In this document: piece after piece, positions 1-5,540 of the stretch
How positions within the stretch are numbered: position 1 is the first letter of the stretch
How the letters are laid out: each line of letters begins with the position of its first letter
Source of the DNA: Anaerolineae bacterium
GTDB lineage: Bacteria; Chloroflexota; Anaerolineae; DRVO01
Direction of reading: 5' to 3'
Assembly: GCA_012719195.1 (NCBI GenBank)
Contig: JAAYAV010000388.1
Span: forward strand, 1-7,920
DNA: 7,920 nt
Notes under the pieces: model-generated
Databases searched by the model: none
Told to the model about the DNA's origin: nothing
The model's input: the letters and a program-made list of their open reading frames with translations, nothing else
Program-made: the position numbers and the translations under genes

Positions 1-20
1 AGCCTACTGCGGGGGAGAGG

Positions 21-683
21 GTGAGATACCGGACCGTGCTTTTCGACTTCGACTACACGCTGGTCGATTCGTCCCCGGGGATACTGGAATGCATCAACTA
101 CGCCATGACTCGGATGGGTCTACCCACTCCCGACCCGGAGCGGGCGCGGCGGACCATCGGCCTGTCGCTGCCCCGCACGTTCGTGGCCCTCACGGGGCCC
201 GCCATGGAGGCGCGCGGCCAGGAGTTCGCCCGCCTCTTCATTGAGCGGGCGGACGAGGTGATGAACGCCAATACCACCTTCCTCCCGGATGCGCGCCAGG
301 TGCTGGACCAACTGGCCGCCTGTCGGGTGGCGATGGGCATCGTGTCCACCAAGTACCGCTACCGCATCGAGCGCTTCCTGCGCGACGAGGGCATCGCCGG
401 CATGTTTGGCGTCGTGTTGGGCCTGGAGGACGTGGCCGCGGCCAAGCCGGACCCGGCCGGGCTGCGACTGGCCCTGGAGCGTCTGGGCCGCCAACCGACG
501 GAGGCGGTCTACGTGGGGGATAGCGTAGTGGACGGCGAGGCGGCGTACCGGGCCCGAGTACCGTTTGTCGCCGTGCTCAGCGGGGCGACCCCGCGCGACG
601 CCTTCATCCCTCATGAGCCGGCGGCCATACTGGAGTCGGTCGCCGACCTGCCGGACTATCTGGGCTGCCCGGCGTCAGTCTAG
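21..683 (+). CDS. HAD-superfamily hydrolase, phosphoglycolate phosphatase / PpaX pyrophosphatase-like
   Basis: A cytoplasmic phosphatase of the haloacid dehalogenase superfamily, 220 residues, the usual length for PpaX/Gph-type members. All four HAD motifs are visible. Motif I is DFDYT at residues 9-13 (nucleophile D9, acid/base D11). Motif II is the S109-T110 pair after a hydrophobic strand. Motif III is K142 in AAKPDP. Motif IV is GDSVVD at 166-171, which holds Mg2+. The helical insert between motif I and II (about residues 17-85) matches the C1 cap of this subfamily. The start is GTG at 21, preceded by a purine-rich GGGGGAGAGG. The frame stays open to the window edge, so an upstream start is formally possible, but motif I at residue 9 fits a normal N-terminus. 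The substrate cannot be read from sequence: phosphoglycolate, pyrophosphate or a sugar phosphate are all possible. It is the only plus-strand gene, and its last 9 bases overlap the end of the convergent DUF2298 gene. Confidence 0.9.
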   Translation: MRYRTVLFDFDYTLVDSSPGILECINYAMTRMGLPTPDPERARRTIGLSLPRTFVALTGPAMEARGQEFARLFIERADEVMNANTTFLPDARQVLDQLAACRVAMGIVSTKYRYRIERFLRDEGIAGMFGVVLGLEDVAAAKPDPAGLRLALERLGRQPTEAVYVGDSVVDGEAAYRARVPFVAVLSGATPRDAFIPHEPAAILESVADLPDYLGCPASV

Positions 684-3110
684 GAGAGTTTCCGGCACCT
701 GCAGTATGGATACTGGCTCGGTACCGTCGGTGGACCGGAAGGCTGCGGGCAGACGCTGCACCAGGAGGGCACCGGCGTCCTCCCCGTAGGCCTGTCGCTC
801 GACGCGGCCGATGTAGACATAACGCACCCGGTAGGCCTGCAGCAGGGACAGTACCTCCTCCCAGGAGCGGGTCGTGTAGAGCCGGGTCACATCGTCTTTG
901 CGGACACTATGCTCGGAGGTCCCTCGCCACTGCATCTCGTGGAAGTCCCAGCCGAGTGGGGTAGGCAAGCCGGTGTTGGCGCTAACGCGGGCGAACTCGC
1001 TATAGGAGCCGCCCACGGCCTCCAGGATCACGGGCATCCCCGGCACATTGTCTTGCAGCCAGGCCAGGGCCTCAGCCTCGTCGGCTCGATGACGCTCCAG
1101 GTGAGCGAGACCGTTCAGCGTCGCGGGGCCCGTCAGTGCGTCAGTGCGGGTCCAGAGGCTGAGCGGGGCGTAGACGAGACCCAGCAGCCCCAGCGCCGCT
1201 GCCGCCACCCCGAACGCCAGCCTGGCATAACCCTGCCAGCGGCGCCAGAGGTGGTACGCCGCGTAGGCCCCGCTGAGAGACAGCAGCACCCAGGCCTGGT
1301 AGTAAAACTTGAAGACGGTGTTCATGCGGGTGCCGAAGTAGTCGCGTAGGTAAACGAACTCCACCGCCCAGGTCAGCGCCAATCCCAAACCCACCATGGC
1401 CAAGCTCACGTCCGCCAGGAACTCACCTTCGCCCTCGTCTGACGCGCCAGCGGGTGCGGACGTGGGACGAGGACTGGTTAGCCGGGCCAGAGCGGCGGCC
1501 ATGACGGCGGTGACGACCAGCATCATCCAGGGCGAGGTCAGTTTGCCCAGCAGCATTCGCAGCAGCACAGCGAGCCAGTTGGCATCCTCAAGGAGCTCGC
1601 GCGTCTGCGCCATTCCCTGTAGCCGGTCCAGCGCCTCTTGGCCGGCGGGCAAGACCAGGAGCGCCGCCCCAATGACGAGCAGGAGGAGGTAGGGGGTGGT
1701 GAACAGCCCCGCCCACCAGCGCAGCGCCGTGAGCCGAGCGCCGGGACCCGAGGTTCGCAGTCGCTCCGCAGCGAGAGCCACTGCCGGCAACAGCAGGGGG
1801 CCGAACATGACCAGGAACTGGCTCAGGCGGGTCGGGGAGAGGTAGTGGGGCAGAATGCCTGATGCCTGCGACTGGAAAGCAAGGAAGAAGGGCGCATAGG
1901 CAACCAAGCCGGTGAAGGCCACCGCGGCCGCTATGACCATGGTCCGGCGGAGCCGTCGCTGATCATCGCCCAGCCCGACCCAGGTGGCGGCGGCGAACAG
2001 GGCCAGGTAGATGGGCCAGTCCCAGGTGTTGAGGAAGGCCAGGCCGCCTATCGTGGTGGCGGCGGCGAGCAGGAAGCCGCGGTGCTCGCCCAGGCGTGGC
2101 CGGCGGTGCAACCGCAGGGCCCACTCCACCGCCAAGGCGACGGCCAGCACGACAAAGGGCAGCGCCAGCACATGCGGGTGCATGTCGCCGAGCAGGAAGC
2201 TGAAGAAGGGGAACTCGTCAATCACCTCCATGGGGTCGCCCAGGGGAGAGCGGTCGTTGATGACCCGGCTGGCCCGCCACCACCAGAGGTAGCGGTCAGG
2301 CATCCAGGCGCCCGGCTGAGCGGGCTCCAGCAGGTCCTTAAGATCCAGCCAGCGCCAGAACGAGGCCGGCAACAGCCCTCGAGCGTGCAGCACCTCGAGG
2401 AAGCCCTCTAGATTGCCCATCACGGTGAGCGACACGCCGGCGAGGCCCCCAAACACGACGGGAGCTCGATCACGCAGGCCGCTGTTCGCGTAGCGCGCGA
2501 CCATTTCCCGCATTAGGGCGAAGGCACCGGTGAAGGCGAGGGCGAACAGGGTGGCCAGGCCCAGGTTGAAGGCGAGCGCCGGGGGAACAGCGGCGGCCTT
2601 GGCCAGGGCGGCCACCATCAAGTAGCCGAAGTAGTAGTAGCTGATGGCGTAGCCGGAGAGCCAGGGGTCGGCGGGCGGGACACGCCCGTCCCGCATGATG
2701 GAGTTGAGGAAGGCGAACTCCATCGGCTTCTCGGTTCCCTCGATCTCGGGCGCGAAGGAGCGGAACCAGGCTGCCGCCAGGAAGGTCAGCAAGAAGACAA
2801 TCTCGGCGGTCAGAGCGGGGTGGCCCTCCCCAGGGGCCGGGCGGAGCCGTCCACCGGCCACCAACCCGATGGCCAGGACGAGGACGAGAGTGCCGGCGAA
2901 AGACACGCCCTCCACCCGCAGGAGGCCGAGGGCGGACAGCATCCAGAGCAGGTATGCTCCGGCCAGCAACCCTAGCGGCCGGGCGAGGGGGTAGGCGGCG
3001 CCGGGAAGGTGGCGGAAGAGGCGCCGGGCCAGGGGCAGCCCGGCCAGCAGCACCAGCTCCAGCACCAGGAGCCAGCGGAAGGCGGCGGCGACGTCGGCTA
3101 GTGGAGGCAT
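675..3110 (-). CDS. DUF2298 (Chlor_Arch_YYY) polytopic membrane protein, putative GT-C-like
   Basis: An 811-residue integral membrane protein with at least a dozen hydrophobic segments between about residues 12 and 655, followed by a soluble C-terminal domain (about 665-811). Family hallmarks seen directly: EIEGTEKPMEFAFLNS at 122-137, the YYYFGY motif at 158-163, FPFFSFLLGDMHPH at 300-313, FLNTWDWPIY at 359-368, and RDYFGTRMNTVFKFYYQ at 589-605. Acidic and aromatic clusters on loops between membrane segments suggest a GT-C-fold, lipid-linked-sugar glycosyltransferase, but that function is inference; the family is poorly characterised. A Pro/Ser/Glu-rich loop at about 546-565 is low complexity. 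The ATG lies 9 bp after the stop of the URO-D-like gene, in the same frame. The AGGAG at 3123-3127, inside the end of that gene, is 12 nt from the ATG, so translational coupling is likely. Its TGA stop lies inside the 3' end of the convergent HAD gene. Confidence 0.9.
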   Translation of the reverse strand: MPPLADVAAAFRWLLVLELVLLAGLPLARRLFRHLPGAAYPLARPLGLLAGAYLLWMLSALGLLRVEGVSFAGTLVLVLAIGLVAGGRLRPAPGEGHPALTAEIVFLLTFLAAAWFRSFAPEIEGTEKPMEFAFLNSIMRDGRVPPADPWLSGYAISYYYFGYLMVAALAKAAAVPPALAFNLGLATLFALAFTGAFALMREMVARYANSGLRDRAPVVFGGLAGVSLTVMGNLEGFLEVLHARGLLPASFWRWLDLKDLLEPAQPGAWMPDRYLWWWRASRVINDRSPLGDPMEVIDEFPFFSFLLGDMHPHVLALPFVVLAVALAVEWALRLHRRPRLGEHRGFLLAAATTIGGLAFLNTWDWPIYLALFAAATWVGLGDDQRRLRRTMVIAAAVAFTGLVAYAPFFLAFQSQASGILPHYLSPTRLSQFLVMFGPLLLPAVALAAERLRTSGPGARLTALRWWAGLFTTPYLLLLVIGAALLVLPAGQEALDRLQGMAQTRELLEDANWLAVLLRMLLGKLTSPWMMLVVTAVMAAALARLTSPRPTSAPAGASDEGEGEFLADVSLAMVGLGLALTWAVEFVYLRDYFGTRMNTVFKFYYQAWVLLSLSGAYAAYHLWRRWQGYARLAFGVAAAALGLLGLVYAPLSLWTRTDALTGPATLNGLAHLERHRADEAEALAWLQDNVPGMPVILEAVGGSYSEFARVSANTGLPTPLGWDFHEMQWRGTSEHSVRKDDVTRLYTTRSWEEVLSLLQAYRVRYVYIGRVERQAYGEDAGALLVQRLPAAFRSTDGTEPVSILQVPETLLD

Positions 3111-3119
3111 GGGGGTGGG

Positions 3120-4247
3120 CTACTCCTGAAACTCGGCAGCACCGGTGCCGGGTACTAGCCACGAGCGCCGGCGATGAGACCGGTCCACCAGGGCCACCAG
3201 GGCGTCGGCATCCTCAGGAGAGCCGGCGGTTGTACTAAGGAAGAGGCCCTCCGGTTCCAGGGCCGTCGCCAGGGTCTCTACCTCGCCGGGCTCGCAAGAC
3301 AGACACAGGCTCTTGCCGCGGGCCTGGATGCGGTGGAGCAGGGGGAGCCAGCGGCTCATGGGTGGCGCACCGGCACCGGGTACCCATTGGACGGCGGTGA
3401 GGCGTGGCAGGTCGAGCAGCGACTCCAGGTGTCGCACCGCCCCGGGCCCATCGAGGTGATAGACGGTGCGCTGCACCCAGCGGGTCTGCTCCTCGACGAA
3501 GGGCAAGAAGAAGCGATCGAACATCGGCCGAGAGATCATGATGGAGAAGTCCGTCTGCAGGTCGGTGGCCGGTAGTTCCGACCAGAGGCCCATCCAGAAG
3601 ACGTAACCGCCCACGTGCTGGTGGATGATCCCGTGGCAGGCCTGCCAGTAGCGGTACCAGGCCTGGTTGATCTCGTGCAGAGCGGCGAGCATTTCGTCCG
3701 GGTGGTCGAACAGGTCCAGCGCCAAGGGGGCGGTGCCACGGAGGCGGGCGAGAATCTCGCCGGGACCGTTGAGGTCCGGGATGCTGACGTAGCCCAGGCC
3801 GGGGGCGGCGGCCGCTCCGGCCTCCAGCAGCCGGCGAACCGTCTGCCACCAGTGGTTGTCGGGGTCGAAGCGGAGCCGGGGGCGCGTGTCCCAGTCGGAG
3901 ATGATGGGGTCGGTGTAGGTGGTCTGGCGGTTGAGGATATGGAGGGGCGCGCCGAGGAAGGCGGCCAGTACCGCCACCATGCCTCCCGAGACGGGCCGCA
4001 GGATAGGGAAGGCGTCGCCTCCGTGATAGGTGGCGGCCAGTACTTCCCGCTGCCGCTGGAGCACGGTAGCCGGGTCGGTCCAGACAGCGGCCAGGTCCTT
4101 GGGAGCGATGTCTGGTTCGGGCAGGACGTACTTGGGGGCATGGACGGAGATGAGCGGGCGGTCCGGAACTTCCCCCTCCCACCAGGCCTCGTAGCGCTGC
4201 TGAACCCGCGGCCAATCATCCCTGCCGTGCAGTTCCAGGTCGTCCAT
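3120..4247 (-). CDS. Uroporphyrinogen decarboxylase (URO-D)-like / corrinoid methyltransferase-like protein
   Basis: A soluble 375-residue protein that I place in the URO-D/MtaA-like TIM-barrel superfamily, in a subfamily sometimes labelled trimethylamine corrinoid protein 2. Seen directly: an N-terminal DDWPRVQQRYEAWWEGEVPDRPLI stretch at 10-33 (given here by its ends DDWP and DRPLI), TDFSIMIS at 232-239 followed by a conserved MFDRFFLPF, YHLDGPGAVRHL at 263-274, VQWVPGAG at 286-293, and a late CLSC at 315-318. In MtaA/MtbA methyltransferases zinc is held by H-x-C plus a distant Cys. Here the comparable place reads H264-L-D266, with C318 as a possible third ligand, so metal binding and methyl transfer are unproven. 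It is unlikely to be true HemE, because the N-terminus and length differ. I chose the ATG at 4247 over an upstream in-frame ATG at 4310, because 4247 has AGGAG six bases upstream and the extra 21 residues do not resemble the family. It heads a probable two-gene unit with the DUF2298 gene. Confidence 0.75.
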   Translation of the reverse strand: MDDLELHGRDDWPRVQQRYEAWWEGEVPDRPLISVHAPKYVLPEPDIAPKDLAAVWTDPATVLQRQREVLAATYHGGDAFPILRPVSGGMVAVLAAFLGAPLHILNRQTTYTDPIISDWDTRPRLRFDPDNHWWQTVRRLLEAGAAAAPGLGYVSIPDLNGPGEILARLRGTAPLALDLFDHPDEMLAALHEINQAWYRYWQACHGIIHQHVGGYVFWMGLWSELPATDLQTDFSIMISRPMFDRFFLPFVEEQTRWVQRTVYHLDGPGAVRHLESLLDLPRLTAVQWVPGAGAPPMSRWLPLLHRIQARGKSLCLSCEPGEVETLATALEPEGLFLSTTAGSPEDADALVALVDRSHRRRSWLVPGTGAAEFQE

Positions 4248-4253
4248 AGTCTT

Positions 4254-4258
4254 CTCCT
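4254..4258 (-). promoter_or_regulatory. Ribosome binding site fixing the start of the URO-D-like gene
   Basis: The minus strand reads AGGAG with six bases to the ATG at 4247. No comparable motif precedes the longer in-frame start at 4310, so this site decides the annotation. Confidence 0.8.
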
Positions 4259-4303
4259 GCTCGTGCTTAGCCACTACCCGTACCGCCCGATCAGTCGCAC
4301 ATC

Positions 4304-4334
4304 TGTGCATAAGTGCGCATTATGCTGTGGATAA
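4304..4334 (-). promoter_or_regulatory. Candidate promoter/operator with two DnaA-box-like 9-mers and a near-palindrome
   Basis: On the minus strand, 4334-4326 reads TTATCCACA, a perfect match to the bacterial DnaA-box consensus, and 4312-4304 reads TTATGCACA, a match to TTATNCACA. They share orientation and sit 22 bp apart. Between and overlapping them is an inverted repeat, GCATAA (4307-4312) and TTATGC (4320-4325), around the palindrome TGCGCA (4314-4319). The minus-strand hexamer CATAAT at 4324-4319 could be a -10 box, placing a transcript start about 65 bases before the URO-D-like ATG; no good -35 is visible. The element may be an operator or a DnaA-responsive promoter. Its role is inference. 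Confidence 0.4.
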
Positions 4335-4405
4335 ACTGCGCTTCTATCCCCAGAAGAGTGGACAGCTGCATGTGCACGTATTCCCACGGTCCGCCGTTTT
4401 CTACA

Positions 4406-4419
4406 GCGATACGCGATAC
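4406..4419. repeat. 7-bp tandem direct repeat (GCGATAC x2)
   Basis: GCGATAC at 4406-4412 is followed immediately by an identical copy at 4413-4419. It lies about 85 bp upstream (relative to the URO-D-like gene) of the candidate promoter. It could be a tandem regulator site or a chance repeat. Confidence 0.45.
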
Positions 4420-4590
4420 AGAGCGCCCTTCGGGCCAGTCACGAGGCCCCCGGAGGCGGCGCGGAGGTAGGGCTCGCGCCCCGGGCATCGCGACCTGCGC
4501 GGCAGTGTTCACCGTCATCAGGGTAGTACCTGCCCCGCCCGTGCCGGATTGTGCGCGGCATTGGCCCGTGTGGCAAGGGGGGCCGGCAAC

Positions 4591-4632
4591 AAGAGAGGAC
4601 CGTGGCCGGGTGCGGTTGCACGGTCCTCTCTT
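4591..4632 (-). terminator. Perfect 14-bp inverted repeat downstream of the FTR-rubredoxin gene
   Basis: The arms AAGAGAGGACCGTG (4591-4604) and CACGGTCCTCTCTT (4619-4632) are exactly complementary around a 14-nt loop, which could form a further 3-bp CCG/CGG pairing. The repeat begins 27 bp past the stop of the FTR-rubredoxin gene on the minus strand. After the stem the minus strand continues GTTGCCGG, so there is no continuous T-tract; the only U-rich part is the CTCTCTT of the arm itself. It most likely ends or stabilises the glutaredoxin/FTR transcript. A protein-binding palindrome is the main alternative. Confidence 0.65.
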
Positions 4633-4658
4633 GGTGGTGGCCGAGATGCTCGCTAGTG

Positions 4659-5168
4659 CTACAGGAAACGCTCGAAGCGGTCCTTGGTGACCTTGCAGAT
4701 CGGACAACGTTCGGGGGGCTCGTCGCGAGCGCAGAGATAGCCGCACACCCGGCAGCGCCACACCGGATAGGACAGTGGCCCGAAGTCGGTCTGCTGCCGG
4801 TCGCGCGCTTCGGCGCGCTCTTCCGGGGTCGGCCGGCGCTCAGGAATGGGGCGCAGCGGCTTCTCGCCCTTGGCCACCGCCTCGCTGACGTAGAGGCCGC
4901 AGTAGCAGGCGTCGTGGTCGGTGAGGTCCGGATCGCGATAGTCACAGGGACAGACGATGTCGCGGTCGTCGTCCGGGTCTCCAGACGCCAGGCGGCAAGG
5001 GCAGCTCTGATAGCCGTAGCGCCCCTCGTTGACGATCAGTCCGCGAACCAGGTCCTTGGCGAAGCCCTCGTCCGGGTTCAAGTGGTAGCCGGCCGCGCCT
5101 TGTTCGCGCTTCAGCTTCTCGTAGAGCTGGTCTACCTGTTCGGCCGAGATCTCGGTCTCCTTAGGCAT
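4659..5168 (-). CDS. Ferredoxin:thioredoxin reductase catalytic chain fused to a rubredoxin-like domain
   Basis: A 169-residue iron-sulfur thiol reductase. Residues 1-100 are an FTR catalytic (beta) chain: C56-P-C58, C73-P-C75 and C88-Y-C90 reproduce the CPC...CPC...CxC pattern in which four Cys hold a 4Fe-4S cluster and two form the redox-active disulfide. In plant and cyanobacterial FTR the last motif is CHC; here the central His is Tyr89. Residues about 137-169 form a rubredoxin-like knuckle domain (C139-x-x-C142 and C155-x-x-C158, with an extra C146). A charged linker (about 100-128) joins them. Fused FTR-rubredoxin proteins are known in methanogens and anaerobes as ferredoxin:disulfide reductases. 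No FTR variable subunit is visible nearby. I chose the ATG at 5168, overlapping the glutaredoxin stop; a GTG at 5183 would add five residues. Neither has a clear Shine-Dalgarno, which suggests translational coupling. The likely partner is the adjacent glutaredoxin. Confidence 0.9.
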   Translation of the reverse strand: MPKETEISAEQVDQLYEKLKREQGAAGYHLNPDEGFAKDLVRGLIVNEGRYGYQSCPCRLASGDPDDDRDIVCPCDYRDPDLTDHDACYCGLYVSEAVAKGEKPLRPIPERRPTPEERAEARDRQQTDFGPLSYPVWRCRVCGYLCARDEPPERCPICKVTKDRFERFL

Positions 5169-5451
5169 CGCCGGCCAGCTCACGCAGGGCGGCTTCGTCG
5201 AAGCCGATGATGGCGCGCTCGTCGTCGATCACCAAGGTGGGGAACGAACGGGCGCGGTTCCAGCGTGTGAGCTGATCCATCACTTCCTGGCGGTCGTCGC
5301 CCGCGACGAGATCCACGTCTACGTAGCGATAGGCGATCCCCAGCTCGGTTAAGAGAGCCTTGGTCTTCCGGCACCAGATGCACGTGCTCAGGGCGAACAT
5401 GAAGACATCGCCCACGTTCCTGCCTTCTACTGACTCTACACTTGCGGCCAT
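5161..5451 (-). CDS. Glutaredoxin-family dithiol oxidoreductase
   Basis: A 96-residue cytoplasmic thioredoxin-fold protein. The active site is C24-I-W-C27 at the start of the first helix; the more usual glutaredoxin motif is CPYC, so the two middle residues are atypical. The cis-proline loop is visible as SFPTLVID (P71 after residue 69), followed by IIGFDE at 81-86, as in glutaredoxin/NrdH-like proteins. About 14 residues precede the first strand. The ATG at 5451 has GGAGG ten bases upstream. The same frame stays open for about 160 codons further upstream, but that part is antisense-like shadow of the esterase 3' end. Its stop lies within the first codons of the FTR-rubredoxin gene (8-bp overlap), so the two are almost surely co-translated. 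The likely role is to take electrons from that reductase and reduce protein disulfides, or a client such as ribonucleotide reductase; the client is unknown. Confidence 0.9.
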   Translation of the reverse strand: MAASVESVEGRNVGDVFMFALSTCIWCRKTKALLTELGIAYRYVDVDLVAGDDRQEVMDQLTRWNRARSFPTLVIDDERAIIGFDEAALRELAGDA

Positions 5452-5461
5452 GGTGGTAGGT

Positions 5462-5466
5462 CCTCC
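5462..5466 (-). promoter_or_regulatory. Ribosome binding site of the glutaredoxin gene
   Basis: The minus strand reads GGAGG ten bases before the ATG at 5451. It supports this start over the long upstream extension of the same frame. Confidence 0.7.
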
Positions 5467-5486
5467 CGGCGACAAACTGCTAACTG

Positions 5487-5515
5487 AAGGCGTCCACTTC
5501 CGGGGCGGACGCCTT
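5487..5515 (-). terminator. 9-bp perfect hairpin between the esterase and glutaredoxin genes
   Basis: AAGGCGTCC (5487-5495) and GGACGCCTT (5507-5515) pair perfectly around an 11-nt loop. The hairpin begins 25 bp after the esterase stop, so it could terminate or protect the 3' end of the araB/esterase transcript. Neither strand shows a T-tract after the stem, so intrinsic termination is uncertain. If the -10 at 5522-5527 is used, the same hairpin would sit at the extreme 5' end of the glutaredoxin mRNA. Confidence 0.55.
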
Positions 5516-5521
5516 ATTGCC

Positions 5522-5527
5522 AGTATA
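5522..5527 (-). promoter_or_regulatory. Candidate extended -10 box for the glutaredoxin/FTR operon
   Basis: The minus strand reads TGCTATACT, an extended -10 (TGn plus TATACT). A TTGACG lies only 7 bp upstream, too close to act as its -35. The region at the expected -35 distance has no good match. The transcript would start near 5515 and leave about 64 bases before the ATG. Confidence 0.4.
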
Positions 5528-5540
5528 GCACCGGCGTCAA

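Larger units (their letters stand above)
4248..4658. other. Gene-free region between the FTR-rubredoxin and URO-D-like genes
   Basis: This 411-bp gap is the longest in the window. It holds a terminator-like hairpin near the FTR end (4591-4632), a 7-bp tandem repeat (4406-4419), and an AT-richer stretch (about 4300-4420) with a candidate promoter/operator (4304-4334) ahead of the URO-D-like gene. Open frames crossing it on both strands (for example 4313-4690 plus) have arginine- and proline-rich composition typical of shadow frames in GC-rich DNA and show no recognisable domain. I see no tRNA or other structured RNA gene apart from the hairpin. Confidence 0.7.

Noticed and set aside
120..614. 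164-residue antisense frame inside the HAD gene
   Set aside because: The sense frame has all four HAD motifs. The antisense frame has shadow-like composition and no domain, as expected in GC-rich DNA.
3235..4219. Long alternative minus-strand frames (326 and 227 residues) within the URO-D-like gene
   Set aside because: They are Arg/Pro- or Ser/Thr/Pro-rich off-frame translations of a gene with a recognisable family. Neither shows motifs.
4248..4310. Longer 396-residue form of the URO-D-like protein starting at 4310
   Set aside because: The extra 21 residues do not resemble the family, and the ATG at 4247 has an AGGAG at ideal spacing.
4304..4334. Chromosomal replication origin
   Set aside because: There are only two good DnaA-box-like sites, no obvious AT-rich unwinding element, and no dnaA, dnaN or gyrB neighbours. 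Kept only as a regulatory candidate.
4313..4690. 125-residue plus-strand frame across the gene-free region
   Set aside because: No Shine-Dalgarno or recognisable domain was seen, the composition is Arg/Pro-rich, and it runs through the hairpin and into the FTR gene antisense.
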